NCBI RefSeq assembly: GCF_009758015.1
Contig: NZ_WSEL01000011.1
Coordinates: 186,001 to 250,000, forward strand
DNA from: Ramlibacter pinisoli
Lineage (GTDB): Bacteria > Pseudomonadota > Gammaproteobacteria > Burkholderiales > Burkholderiaceae_C
Direction of reading: 5' to 3'
DNA length: 64,000 bases
A program made the translations under genes and the position numbers. The notes under the pieces were generated by a model, which ran no database searches, had not been told where the DNA came from, and saw only the letters and a program-made list of their open reading frames with translations. Every line of letters starts with the position of its first letter. The first letter of the stretch is position 1. This document shows positions 41,706-50,509 of the stretch, piece after piece.

Positions 41706-42563
41706 GTGCCCGACCGGCTGGCGCTCTGGCTCGACCTCATCCGCTGGAACCGCCCGGCGGGCTGGCTGCTGCTGCTGTGGCCCACGCTGAGCGCGCTGTG
41801 GGTGGCGGCGGACGGCTTCCCGGGCTGGCACCTGCTGGCCGTGTTCACCCTCGGCACCATCCTGATGCGCAGCGCCGGCTGCTGCGTGAACGACGTCGCC
41901 GACCGCGACTTCGACCGCCACGTCAAGCGCACCGCGCAACGGCCGGTCACGTCCGGGCGCATCGGCGTGCCGGAGGCGCTGGCGCTGGGGGCGGGGCTGG
42001 CGCTGGCGGCCTTCGGGCTGGTGCTCACCACCAACGCGGCCACCATCGCCTGGTCGTTCGCCGCGCTGGCCATCGCGCTGGCCTACCCGTTCGCCAAGCG
42101 GCTGGTGTCGATGCCGCAGGCGGTGCTGGGCGTGGCCTTCAGCTTCGGCATCCCGATGGCGTTCGCCGCCCTCCAGTCGCGGGTGCCGCTGCTGGCCTGG
42201 GTGCTGCTGCTGGGCAACCTGTTCTGGGTGCTGGCCTACGACACCGAGTACGCCATGGTCGACCGCGACGACGACCTGCGCATCGGCATCAAGACCTCGG
42301 CCATCACCCTCGGGCGCGCCGACGTCGCGGTGGTGATGGCCTGCTACGCCGCCTTCCTCGTCATCTGGGGCGCGGCGCTGGCGCCGCGGGCGCTCGGCCT
42401 GCCGTTCTGGTTCGGGTTGGCGGCGGCGGCCGCCCAGGCGCTGTGGCACTGGAGCCTGATCCGCGGGCGCACGCGCGACGGGTGCTTTCGCGCCTTCCGG
42501 CTCAACCACTGGGTGGGCTTCGCGGTGTTCGCCGGCATCGCGGCCGGCTACGCCCTGCGCTAG
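41706..42563 (+). CDS. ubiA: 4-hydroxybenzoate polyprenyltransferase
   Basis: 285 residues with eight or nine membrane segments. [19 protein letters not shown] and [18 protein letters not shown] are the two Asp-rich prenyl-diphosphate/Mg sites of UbiA. It attaches the polyprenyl tail to 4-hydroxybenzoate in ubiquinone synthesis at the inner membrane. The start is the GTG at 41706, one base after the peroxidase stop; [20 protein letters not shown] matches the family N-terminus. Confidence 0.95.
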   Translation: MPDRLALWLDLIRWNRPAGWLLLLWPTLSALWVAADGFPGWHLLAVFTLGTILMRSAGCCVNDVADRDFDRHVKRTAQRPVTSGRIGVPEALALGAGLALAAFGLVLTTNAATIAWSFAALAIALAYPFAKRLVSMPQAVLGVAFSFGIPMAFAALQSRVPLLAWVLLLGNLFWVLAYDTEYAMVDRDDDLRIGIKTSAITLGRADVAVVMACYAAFLVIWGAALAPRALGLPFWFGLAAAAAQALWHWSLIRGRTRDGCFRAFRLNHWVGFAVFAGIAAGYALR

Positions 42564-42569
42564 CCCGGC

Positions 42570-43394
42570 TCAGTCGCGGCCGAACTCGTCGCCCAGTTCG
42601 GCGGCGCGGCGGCAGGCGGCATGCATGGCGGCGACGAACCTGTCGGCCACCGCGTCCTGCTGCAGGGAGGTGAGGGCCGCGTAGGTGGTGCCACCCTTGG
42701 ACGTCACCCGCTCGCGCAGCACCGCCGGCGGCTCGCTGGAGGCGCGGGCCAGTTCGGAGGCGCCGGCGAAGGTGCCGATGGCCAGTTGCAACGCCTTGGC
42801 CGGCGGCAGGCCCATCTCGGCGCCCGCCCGGGCCATGGCCTCGATGAAATAGAAGACGTAGGCCGGTCCCGATCCGGACAGCGCGGTCACCGCGTCGAGC
42901 TGCTGCTCGGCATCGACCCACAGGGTGGCGCCGGTGGGCGCCAGCACCTGCTCGACCAGCTGGCGGTCGGCGGCGCTGACGGCGGCCCGGGCAAAGAGCG
43001 CCGTCATGCCGCGGCCGACCAGGGCCGGCGTGTTGGGCATGCTGCGCACGATGCGCTCGCTGCCGGTCCAGTGCGCGATGCTGTCCGAGCGGATGCCGGC
43101 GGCGACGCTCAGGTGCAGCGCGTTGTGCGTGTGCGCTGCGACGGCCTGGGCGGCGGCGCGAAAGGTCTGCGGCTTGACGGCCCACACGACCAGCTGCGCC
43201 GGCGCGAGGAAGTCCCCGGCCTGCTCGTGCGCCGTGACGCCGAACTCGCGCGCGAGCCGCCCGCGCGCCTCCTCGAACGGTTCCACGACCTGCACCTGCG
43301 AGGGCGCCAGGCCCTGTCGCAGCAGGCCGCCGAGGATGGCGCTGGCCATGTTGCCGCCGCCGATGAATGCGATCCGGATCGAGTGCAGGTCCAT
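42570..43394 (-). CDS. proC: pyrroline-5-carboxylate reductase
   Basis: 274 residues. IAFIGGGNMASAILGGLL is the NADPH-binding Rossmann loop; ALSGSGPAYVFYFIEAMA and a C-terminal RVTSKGGTT block are diagnostic. It reduces pyrroline-5-carboxylate to proline as the last step of proline synthesis. It converges with ubiA (6-base gap) and stands on the same strand as the LacI gene upstream, separated by 9 bases, which may simply be packing rather than function. Confidence 0.95.
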   Translation of the reverse strand: MDLHSIRIAFIGGGNMASAILGGLLRQGLAPSQVQVVEPFEEARGRLAREFGVTAHEQAGDFLAPAQLVVWAVKPQTFRAAAQAVAAHTHNALHLSVAAGIRSDSIAHWTGSERIVRSMPNTPALVGRGMTALFARAAVSAADRQLVEQVLAPTGATLWVDAEQQLDAVTALSGSGPAYVFYFIEAMARAGAEMGLPPAKALQLAIGTFAGASELARASSEPPAVLRERVTSKGGTTYAALTSLQQDAVADRFVAAMHAACRRAAELGDEFGRD

Positions 43395-43403
43395 GCGCGC
43401 AGT

Positions 43404-44477
43404 CTAGCCCGCAGCACGTTGCAGACCCGCGGGTGGCGCCGTGCTGCCGCGCTGCACGAGCTGGACCGGGAACTGCTGGAACGGCTCCCAGGGGCCGCCC
43501 TCGAGCCGTGCCACCAGCTGGTCGGCCGCGGCCCGGCCGATGTCCACCACCGGCGTCGCGACGCTCGTCAGGCCGGGCGTCTGCGTGGCACCCAGGTCGG
43601 TGTTGTCGACCCCCGTGATCGACATCTCCTGCGGGACCCGGACGCCGGCCTTGCGGCAGGCCAGCATCGCGCCGACGGCGAACACGTCGTTGGTCGCCAC
43701 CACGGCCGTCGGCCGGTCGGGCGCCGCCAGCAGGCGTGCCATGCCCGCCTCTGCCGTCGCCAGCGAGATGGGCTCGTAGGCGACATGGCGCGGATCGAGG
43801 CCGAGGCCGTGTTCCGCCAGCGCGGCGCGCAGGCCTTCGCCGCGGGCCCGGGCGCGGTCGTTGCCGGACAACGGCGCGCTGAGCAGGCCGATGCGCCGGT
43901 GGCCCAGCGCAATCAAGTGCCGCGCCACTTCGTAGGTGGCCGCGCGGTTGTCGAACCCGATGCTGGGATGGCGTTGCAGCGGGTCCACGCCCCAGGTGAG
44001 CACGAACGGCCGGCCGTAGTCCTCCAGCAGCGAAAAGAGGGCCTGCTCATGGTCCAGGCCGACCAGCAGGAACGCGTCGACCCCGCGCTCGATCAGCTGG
44101 CCCGCGATGCGGGTCTCGACCGCGAGGTCATAGTGGTGCTCGGCCAGGACGAGGGCGTAGCCGCGCTCGTCCAGCCGCTGCTGCAGGGCGCTCGTGGTGC
44201 GGGCGTAGAGCGCGTAGTCGAACGAGGGCACGATCGCGCCGATCATCCGGCTGCGGTGGCTGCGCAGGGTGCGGGCGGCGCCGTGCGGCACATACCGCAG
44301 CTTGGTGGCCGCCTCCAGCACCCGCCGGCGGGTGTCGGGGTCGACCTGCTGCGAGTTGTTCAGGACGCGGGAGACGGTGGCCGTCGATACGCCGGCGAGC
44401 TGGGCCACGTCCTTGGCGCCGGAGCGCGCCTTCGCCGCCCCCGCGGGCCGCTTGCTGCCGGAATGCTCGGTGCCCAT
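43404..44477 (-). CDS. LacI-family repressor of the sulfatase/ABC operon
   Basis: 357 residues. Helix-turn-helix and hinge at about 22-75 (DVAQLAGVSTATVSRVLNNS), then a ribose-binding-type effector domain (GAIVPSFDYALYARTTSAL, AVVATNDVFAVGAMLACRKA, SITGVDNTDLGATQTPGLTS). It is divergent from the ABC operon, and two palindromes matching LacI-type operators lie between them, one 9-22 bases before its own start, so it probably represses both the operon and itself. The effector is presumably the imported sugar or polyol or its sulfate ester. Confidence 0.9.
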   Translation of the reverse strand: MGTEHSGSKRPAGAAKARSGAKDVAQLAGVSTATVSRVLNNSQQVDPDTRRRVLEAATKLRYVPHGAARTLRSHRSRMIGAIVPSFDYALYARTTSALQQRLDERGYALVLAEHHYDLAVETRIAGQLIERGVDAFLLVGLDHEQALFSLLEDYGRPFVLTWGVDPLQRHPSIGFDNRAATYEVARHLIALGHRRIGLLSAPLSGNDRARARGEGLRAALAEHGLGLDPRHVAYEPISLATAEAGMARLLAAPDRPTAVVATNDVFAVGAMLACRKAGVRVPQEMSITGVDNTDLGATQTPGLTSVATPVVDIGRAAADQLVARLEGGPWEPFQQFPVQLVQRGSTAPPAGLQRAAG

Positions 44478-44485
44478 GACTCCCT

Positions 44486-44499
44486 TGTAATCGATTGCA
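44486..44499. promoter_or_regulatory. LacI-type operator O1, TGTAATCGATTGCA
   Basis: A 14-base near-perfect palindrome (12 of 14 bases symmetric) around a central CG, typical of LacI/GalR operators. It lies just upstream of the repressor's start codon, on its leader. The same 14 bases recur at 44600-44613. Confidence 0.75.
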
Positions 44500-44533
44500 G
44501 GAATCTAACCCAGCGGAGAAGCTCATGACAACT

Positions 44534-44560
44534 CGGTCTATGGGGAAAGCCCCTAGACCG
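44534..44560. promoter_or_regulatory. hairpin between the two operators
   Basis: CGGTCTA-T-GGGG and CCCC-TAGACCG form an 11-base stem with one bulged T and an AAAG loop. It lies midway between the operators and upstream of the operon promoter. It could bind a second regulator or act as an RNA hairpin on the divergent lacI-type transcript. Confidence 0.4.
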
Positions 44561-44566
44561 GCCACA

Positions 44567-44595
44567 ATGACAGCACCGGAGCCGGTCGCTAGACT
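44567..44595 (+). promoter_or_regulatory. candidate promoter of the ABC/sulfatase operon
   Basis: ATGACA (44567-44572) and TAGACT (44590-44595) are 17 bases apart. The predicted start of transcription, about 44602, falls inside operator O2. Confidence 0.5.
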
Positions 44596-44596
44596 G

Positions 44597-44616
44597 CCAT
44601 GTAATCGATTGCATGG
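44597..44616. promoter_or_regulatory. LacI-type operator O2, extended palindrome
   Basis: CCATGTAATCGATTGCATGG is a 20-base palindrome with one mismatched pair. It shares the identical 14-base core of O1, 114 bases away, about 11 helical turns. It overlaps the predicted +1 of the operon, fitting repression by blocking and looping. Confidence 0.75.
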
Positions 44617-44659
44617 CCACTGCCGCCTCCTCCACCTTCCACCGCCTGGAGATCGACGC

Positions 44660-46075
44660 ATGAAGAAATCAGTTCGCTCGCCCCTCGACCTGGACGCCAG
44701 CCGCCGCGAGTTCCTGGGACAAGCCGCGGCGCTGGGCGCCGTCGGCGTGGCCGGGACATGGCCCGCGATGGCGCAGGCGCAAGCCGCGGCCGACCTGGGG
44801 CCCTACCGCTCCGCGAAGATCAACTGGCGCCAGGCCGAAGGCGAATCGATCTCGGTCGCGGTGATCCCGGCCAGCTACTTCGACAACCTGCTCGGCCTGC
44901 TGCCGCAGTTCGAGGCCCTCACCGGCATCAAGGTGCGGGCGGAGAAGGTGCCGCCGGGCCAGATCCGGCAGAAGGCCCTGCTGGACCTGTCGTCCAAGAC
45001 CGGGACCTACGCGACGCACGCGGCCGACCCCATGTACTACCCGCTGTACGTCTCCAACAAGTGGGTCGAACCGCTGGACAAGTACCTCGGGGACGCCACC
45101 CTCACCGACCCGGCCTGGTTCAACTACAACGACATCTTCAAGGCCTGGCGCGACGCCGATTCCGTCGACGGCAAGCCCTATGGCATCCCATACGACGGCG
45201 AGGTCACCGTGCAGGTCTACCGCAAGGACCTGTACGACGCCAAGGGCCTGAAGCCGGCCGAGACCTACGACCAGCTGCTGTCCAACGCCAAGGCCCTGCA
45301 CGACCCGGCCAACCGCATGTACGGGCTGGCGCTGCGCGGGTTCGCCGGCGCGGGCCAGAACATGTACATCTACCCGTCCCTGCTGCGGGGGTTCGGCGGC
45401 GACTGGTTCAGCAACAAGGCGCTGACCGTCAACGGGCCCGAGGCGGTCAAGGCGCTCGACTGGTACGTCCAGGCGCTGGCCCAGTACGCGCCGCCGGCGG
45501 TGCGCAACTGGAACTGGCCCGACATCGCCGACGCGTTCTCGCAGGGCACGGTGGGTTGCTACATCGACGCGCACTCGTCGGCCGCGGTCATCACCAACCC
45601 GGAAAAGTCCAAGGTGGTCGGCAAGGTGGCGTACGCCCGCTGGCCCAAGGGCCCGTCGGGCAAGCGCGTCACCTCGATCTGGAACTGGGGCTTCCCCATC
45701 AATGCGTCGCTGAGCGACAAGGCCAAGAAGGCCACCTGGCTGTTCATCAGCTGGGCCGCGTCGGCCGAGACCCAGGCCCGCACGTCGTGGAAGTTCGACG
45801 GCCCGGCCAAGCGCTCGGGCCTGAACCGCGCATCGTTGTGGAAATCGGCGGAGTTCGCCGCCGCCATGAAGGGCGCGGGCGACAACTTCATCCCCGCCGC
45901 GCTGGAATCGCTCGAGCAGGACACGGACGTCGACTGGCGGCCCCGCGTGCCGCAGTGGCCCGCCATCGGCGACACCATGGCCACGGCCATCCAGGCGGCG
46001 CTGGTCGGCCAGAAGAAGCCGAAGGAGGCGCTCGACGAGGCCCAGGCCCGCATCGCGCAGGTGATGAAGGGCTGA
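44660..46075 (+). CDS. ABC transporter substrate-binding protein
   Basis: 471 residues, family-1 (sugar) solute-binding protein. A twin-arginine-like signal (SRREFLGQAAALGAVGVAGT, cleavage near AQA) precedes the mature binding protein: GLLPQFEALTGIKV, DGKPYGIPYDGEVTVQVYRK, and the C-terminal WPAIGDTMATAIQAALVG. The Tat-type signal suggests export in folded form, or just a shared leader pattern. It should capture a carbohydrate-like ligand in the periplasm for the permeases that follow. First gene of the operon under two LacI-type operators. Confidence 0.9.
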   Translation: MKKSVRSPLDLDASRREFLGQAAALGAVGVAGTWPAMAQAQAAADLGPYRSAKINWRQAEGESISVAVIPASYFDNLLGLLPQFEALTGIKVRAEKVPPGQIRQKALLDLSSKTGTYATHAADPMYYPLYVSNKWVEPLDKYLGDATLTDPAWFNYNDIFKAWRDADSVDGKPYGIPYDGEVTVQVYRKDLYDAKGLKPAETYDQLLSNAKALHDPANRMYGLALRGFAGAGQNMYIYPSLLRGFGGDWFSNKALTVNGPEAVKALDWYVQALAQYAPPAVRNWNWPDIADAFSQGTVGCYIDAHSSAAVITNPEKSKVVGKVAYARWPKGPSGKRVTSIWNWGFPINASLSDKAKKATWLFISWAASAETQARTSWKFDGPAKRSGLNRASLWKSAEFAAAMKGAGDNFIPAALESLEQDTDVDWRPRVPQWPAIGDTMATAIQAALVGQKKPKEALDEAQARIAQVMKG

Positions 46076-46081
46076 GGCCGG

Positions 46082-46984
46082 ATGCCTGCGCCCCGCGCGG
46101 CGGGCGCAGGGACGCTGGAGCGACAGGAGCGGCGCTTCGCGCTGGCCCTGTTCGCGCCGGCATTCCTGCTGCTGCTGCTCACCACCACCGCCCCGCTGGT
46201 GTTCCTGGCCTGGAACAGCCTGCACAAGCTCGACCTCGGCATGCCCTGGATGACGGGCTTCGCGGGCCTGGGCAACTACGCCAAGATGGGCGGCGACCCG
46301 CGCTTCTGGAATTCGCTGGCGCTCACCGTCGTCTACACGGCCTCCACGGTGATGCTGCAGGTGGCCATCGGCCTGTCGCTGGCGCTGCTGGTGCTGCAGA
46401 TCCCGCGGGGCCAGGCGTGGCTGCGGGTCGCGGCCATCCTGCCCATCGTGCTGGCGCCGGTCGTGGTGGGCCTGTTCTGGCGCACCCTGGTGCTGTCGCC
46501 GGACGTCGGCCTGGTCGACGTCGTCACCCGCTGGCTCGGGCTGGGCAGCCACAACTGGCTCGGCGATCCCCAGCTCGCGCTGATCTCGGTGATCGCCATC
46601 CACACCTGGCAGTGGACGCCGTTCGCCTTCCTTGTGCTGCTGGCGACCCTGGCGACCCTGCCGCCGGACGTCTACGAGGCCGCCCGGCTCGACCGCGCCA
46701 ACGCCCGCCAGCGCTTTCGCCACATCACGCTGCCACTGATCCGCCCGGCCGTGGTGATGGTGGTGATCCTGCGCACGATGACGGCGCTGTCGGCGTTCGC
46801 GGCCATCTTCGCCGCCACCGGCGGCGGCCCGGGAACGTCGACCGAGATCCTCAACCTGTACGCCTACCGGACCTCCTTCACCGAGCTGAACATCGGCTAC
46901 GGCTCCGCGCTCGCCATGGTCCTGCTGGCCGTCACCATGCTCGTGTCGTGGCTGCTGTTCCGGCGCCGGAAGGCCCCCGCATGA
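46082..46984 (+). CDS. ABC transporter permease (MalF type)
   Basis: 300 residues with six membrane helices. The EAA loop reads EAARLDRANARQRFRHITLP, the site that contacts the ATPase. It has the short periplasmic loop usual for sugar importers. It starts 6 bases after the binding-protein gene and overlaps the second permease by 4 bases (ATGA). Confidence 0.92.
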   Translation: MPAPRAAGAGTLERQERRFALALFAPAFLLLLLTTTAPLVFLAWNSLHKLDLGMPWMTGFAGLGNYAKMGGDPRFWNSLALTVVYTASTVMLQVAIGLSLALLVLQIPRGQAWLRVAAILPIVLAPVVVGLFWRTLVLSPDVGLVDVVTRWLGLGSHNWLGDPQLALISVIAIHTWQWTPFAFLVLLATLATLPPDVYEAARLDRANARQRFRHITLPLIRPAVVMVVILRTMTALSAFAAIFAATGGGPGTSTEILNLYAYRTSFTELNIGYGSALAMVLLAVTMLVSWLLFRRRKAPA

Positions 46985-47820
46985 TGCGCGGCGCGTCACG
47001 GCAGGTGGTCCTGTTCGCCGTCGCCGGCCTGCTGGTGTCGGTGTGGGCGTTCCCGGTGCTGTGGGCGTTGCTCACGTCGTTCAAGACCGAGCGCGACGTG
47101 CTGGCCTACCCGCCGCTGCTGGTGTTCACGCCGACCCTGGCGAACTACCGCGACGTGCTGTGGGGCCCGACATCCATCCTGCCGAACCTGTGGTCGAGCG
47201 CCGTGGTGAGCTGCTGCGCCACGCTGCTGACGGTGGCCTTCGCCACGCCCGCCGCCTATGCCCTGGCCCGCCTGCGCTATCCGGGCCGGCGCGCCAGCGG
47301 GTTCTATGTCCTGGTCACCCAGATGCTGCCGCCGGTGGGGCTGGTCATCCCCTACTACCTGGTGCTGCAGCGCATCGGCGCCCTCGACACCTACACCGGG
47401 CTGGTGGTGATCTACCTCACCTTCTCGCTGCCGTTCGCCATCTGGCTGCTGGTCTCGTACTTCGAGGACGTGCCGTACGAGATGGAGGAGGCGGCGCTGC
47501 TCGATCGCGCCGGCCGCCTGCGCGCGTTCTGGCACGTGGTCCTGCCGCAGGTGCGCGGCGGGCTGGCGGTGACCACCGTGTTCGTGTTCCTGAACGCCTG
47601 GAACGAATTCATGTTCGCCGTCGTGCTGGGCGGCAACAAGGTGCGGCCGGTCACGGTCGCGATGTTCAATTTCATCTCCGTCGAGCAGACCCAGTGGGCG
47701 CGCCTGGCCGCCGGGGCGATGGTGGCGATGGCGCCCGTGATCCTGGTCGGCCTGTTCGCGCAGCGCCACATCGTGAAGGGATTGACGGTGGGCGCGGTCA
47801 AGGGAGGGGGACGTCGATGA
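46981..47820 (+). CDS. ABC transporter permease (MalG type)
   Basis: 279 residues with six membrane helices; EAALLDRAGRLRAFWHVVLP is the EAA loop and the C-terminal helix ends QRHIVKGLTVGAVKGG, the usual MalG/UgpE-type ending. It pairs with the preceding permease to form the channel. ATG at 46981 overlaps the previous stop; its own stop overlaps the ATPase start. Confidence 0.93.
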   Translation: MMRGASRQVVLFAVAGLLVSVWAFPVLWALLTSFKTERDVLAYPPLLVFTPTLANYRDVLWGPTSILPNLWSSAVVSCCATLLTVAFATPAAYALARLRYPGRRASGFYVLVTQMLPPVGLVIPYYLVLQRIGALDTYTGLVVIYLTFSLPFAIWLLVSYFEDVPYEMEEAALLDRAGRLRAFWHVVLPQVRGGLAVTTVFVFLNAWNEFMFAVVLGGNKVRPVTVAMFNFISVEQTQWARLAAGAMVAMAPVILVGLFAQRHIVKGLTVGAVKGGGRR

Positions 47821-48869
47821 ACGGGGGGGCGGTGCGCCTGCAGGGCGTGGTCAAGCGGCATGGGGAGACGACCGTGCTGCACGGCGTCGACCTGGAGATC
47901 CAGGCCGGGGAATTCTTCGTCCTGCTCGGGCCCTCGGGGTCGGGCAAGACCACCACGCTGCGCATCCTCGCCGGCCTGGAGACCGTCAGTGCCGGGCAGG
48001 TGCTGATGGATGGCGCCGACGTGACCGAGCACGAGCCGGGCCTGCGCGACGTCGCCATGGTGTTCCAGAGCTACGCGCTGTACCCGCACATGACGGTGGC
48101 CGAGAACATCGGGTTCCCGCTGCGCATGGTCGGCACCCCGCGCGCGACGATCGCGCGATCGGTCGAGGACGCGGCGGCGCGGGTGAGCATCGGCCACCTG
48201 CTGCAGCGGCGCCCCGGGCAACTGTCCGGCGGGCAGCAGCAGCGCGTGGCGCTGGCCCGCGCCATCGTGCGCAAGCCGCGGCTGTTCCTGCTGGACGAGC
48301 CGCTGTCCAACCTGGACGCCAAGCTGCGGCTGGAGACCCGGCTGGAGCTGCGGCAACTGCAGCGCTCGCTGGGCGTGACCACCGTCTACGTGACGCACGA
48401 CCAGGAGGAAGCCATGACGCTGGCCGACCGCGTGGCGGTGTTCATGGACGGCCGCATCGTGCAGGTCGCCACGCCGCGCGAGATCTTCCGGCGGCCCTCG
48501 CAGGTGTCGGTGGCCGGCTTCATCGGCACGCCGCCGATGAATCTGCTGGACGCCACCTGGCAGGGCGACGCGGTGTCGATCGACGGCGTCGCCCATCCGG
48601 TCGGCGCCAGGACGGAGCAGCCACGCGAGGTCACGCTGGGCGTGCGGCCTGGCGACCTGCGCGCCGGCAGCACCGGCATCCCGGCGCGCGTCGAGTACGT
48701 CGAGGAGCTCGGCGACCACTGCGTGCTCGACCTGCGGGCGGGCGCACAGCGCCTGAAGTGGCGCGCCGACGGACATCCCGACCTGCGCGAAGGCGACACC
48801 ACCTGGCTCAGCTTCGCCCCAGCGTCGGCCCACCTGTTCGACCGCGCCGGCGGCGAACGCCTGAACTGA
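47817..48869 (+). CDS. ABC transporter ATP-binding protein (UgpC/MsmK type)
   Basis: 350 residues. Walker A GPSGSGKTTTLR, Q-loop MVFQSYALYPHMT, signature LSGGQQQRVALARA, Walker B LFLLDEPLSN, H-switch VTHDQEEAMTLADR, then a TOBE-type regulatory domain from about residue 235. It powers the importer. Four-base overlap with the permease gene; the sulfatase gene starts 23 bases downstream. Confidence 0.94.
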   Translation: MNGGAVRLQGVVKRHGETTVLHGVDLEIQAGEFFVLLGPSGSGKTTTLRILAGLETVSAGQVLMDGADVTEHEPGLRDVAMVFQSYALYPHMTVAENIGFPLRMVGTPRATIARSVEDAAARVSIGHLLQRRPGQLSGGQQQRVALARAIVRKPRLFLLDEPLSNLDAKLRLETRLELRQLQRSLGVTTVYVTHDQEEAMTLADRVAVFMDGRIVQVATPREIFRRPSQVSVAGFIGTPPMNLLDATWQGDAVSIDGVAHPVGARTEQPREVTLGVRPGDLRAGSTGIPARVEYVEELGDHCVLDLRAGAQRLKWRADGHPDLREGDTTWLSFAPASAHLFDRAGGERLN

Positions 48870-48892
48870 TCGATTGGCCGGAAGGAACCGAG

Positions 48893-50509
48893 ATGAACCA
48901 GCGCCCCAACATCCTCCTGATCCTCAACGACGACATGGGCTACTCCGACATCGGCTGCTTCGGCGGCGAAGTCGACACCCCCAACCTGGACCGCCTGGCC
49001 CGGGGCGGACTGCGCTTCACGCAGTTCTACAACACCGCGCGCTGCAGTCCTTCGCGCGCCTCGCTGCTGACCGGGCTGCATCCGCACCAGACCGGGATCG
49101 GGATCCTGACGTACGACTCGGGACCGGAAGGCTACGCCGGCAACCTGAACCAGCGCTGCGCGACGATCGCCGAAGTGCTCAAGCCGGCCGGTTACCGCAG
49201 CTACCTGAGCGGCAAGTGGCACGTGTCGAGCAACCTGAAGCAGCCGACCGATTCGTGGCCGATGCAGCGGGGCTTCGACGACTTCTACGGCACCATCATC
49301 GGGGCCGGCAGCTTCTACGACCCGAACACGCTCACGCGCCGCAACGAGAACGTCGAGCACGAGGCGCGCGAACCGGGCTTCTTCTACACCGACGCCATCA
49401 GCGACGAGGCGGTGGCGTTCCTGCGCCGGCACCAGGCCGAGCACGCCGACAAGCCGTTCTTCCAGTACGTCGCCTACACCGCGCCGCACTGGCCGCTGCA
49501 TGCCCATCCCGAGGACATCGCCAAGTACAAGGGGCGGTTCGACGAAGGCTGGGACCGGCTGCGCGAGCAGCGCCTGGAACGGCTGGTCAGTTCCGGCATC
49601 CTGGACGCCCAGTGGAAGCTCACGCCGCGCGATCCGAACCAGCCGCCTTGGACCGACGTGCAGCACAAGCGCTGGCTCGCCAACTGCATGGAGGTGTACG
49701 CCGCCCAGATCGACCGGATGGACCAGGGCATCGGCCGCATTCTGTCCACCCTGGAGCAGTCCGGGCAGCTCGAGAACACGCTGGTGATCTTCCTGTCCGA
49801 CAACGGTGCCTGCGCCGAGGACATCCCGGAGGACGTCACCATCGACGAAGTGGTGAACAAGCTGATGATCGCGCGCTCGCACACGCGCGACGGCCGCGAG
49901 GTGCGCTTCGGCAACAACCCCGACGTCGAGCCCGGCCCCGAGGACACCTACCAGAGCTACGGGCAGGCCTGGGCCAACCTGTCGAACACGCCGTTCCGCC
50001 TGTACAAGCACTGGATCCACGAAGGCGGCATCTCGACCCCGCTGATCTTCCACTGGCCCCGGGGCATCGCGCAGCGCGGCGAGATCCGGCACACGCCGGG
50101 CTACCTGCCCGACATCATGGCCACGATCCTGGATGTCAGCGGCGCCCCCTACCCGCAGCAGCTGGACGGACGGGCCATCCTGCCGCTGGAAGGCCACTCG
50201 TTGAAGCAGGCGTTCGCGGCCGACGCCGGCGAGCGGCCGCCGATGTTCTGGGAACACGAGGGCAACGCGGCCGTCCGCATCGGCCAGTGGAAGCTGGTGC
50301 GCGAGTACCCCAAGGGCTGGGAGCTGTACGACATGGAGGCCGACCGCACCGAGTTGCGCAACCTGGCGTCCGAGCACCCGGACCGGGTGGCCGACATGAA
50401 GCGCCAGTACGACGCCTGGGCCGCCCGCTGCGGCGTGCTGCCGCGCGACAAGGTGGTGGCGCTGATGCGCAGCCAGGGCGTGACCAGGGCATTCTGGGAG
50501 GACGAGTGA
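48893..50509 (+). CDS. arylsulfatase-type sulfatase
   Basis: 538 residues, close to the Pseudomonas AtsA length of 536 and similar throughout. The signature CSPSRASLLTG contains the cysteine to be turned into formylglycine (C-x-P-x-R). Metal ligands are the Asp pair in LNDDMGYSDIG and DN in FLSDNGACAED; SGKWHV and APHWPLHAHP supply active-site Lys and His. No signal peptide, so cytoplasmic, meaning the sulfate ester is imported intact. It would release sulfate and an alcohol. A phosphodiesterase of the same fold is an alternative. RBS GAAGGAACCGAG. The stop overlaps the next gene's start. Confidence 0.9.
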   Translation: MNQRPNILLILNDDMGYSDIGCFGGEVDTPNLDRLARGGLRFTQFYNTARCSPSRASLLTGLHPHQTGIGILTYDSGPEGYAGNLNQRCATIAEVLKPAGYRSYLSGKWHVSSNLKQPTDSWPMQRGFDDFYGTIIGAGSFYDPNTLTRRNENVEHEAREPGFFYTDAISDEAVAFLRRHQAEHADKPFFQYVAYTAPHWPLHAHPEDIAKYKGRFDEGWDRLREQRLERLVSSGILDAQWKLTPRDPNQPPWTDVQHKRWLANCMEVYAAQIDRMDQGIGRILSTLEQSGQLENTLVIFLSDNGACAEDIPEDVTIDEVVNKLMIARSHTRDGREVRFGNNPDVEPGPEDTYQSYGQAWANLSNTPFRLYKHWIHEGGISTPLIFHWPRGIAQRGEIRHTPGYLPDIMATILDVSGAPYPQQLDGRAILPLEGHSLKQAFAADAGERPPMFWEHEGNAAVRIGQWKLVREYPKGWELYDMEADRTELRNLASEHPDRVADMKRQYDAWAARCGVLPRDKVVALMRSQGVTRAFWEDE

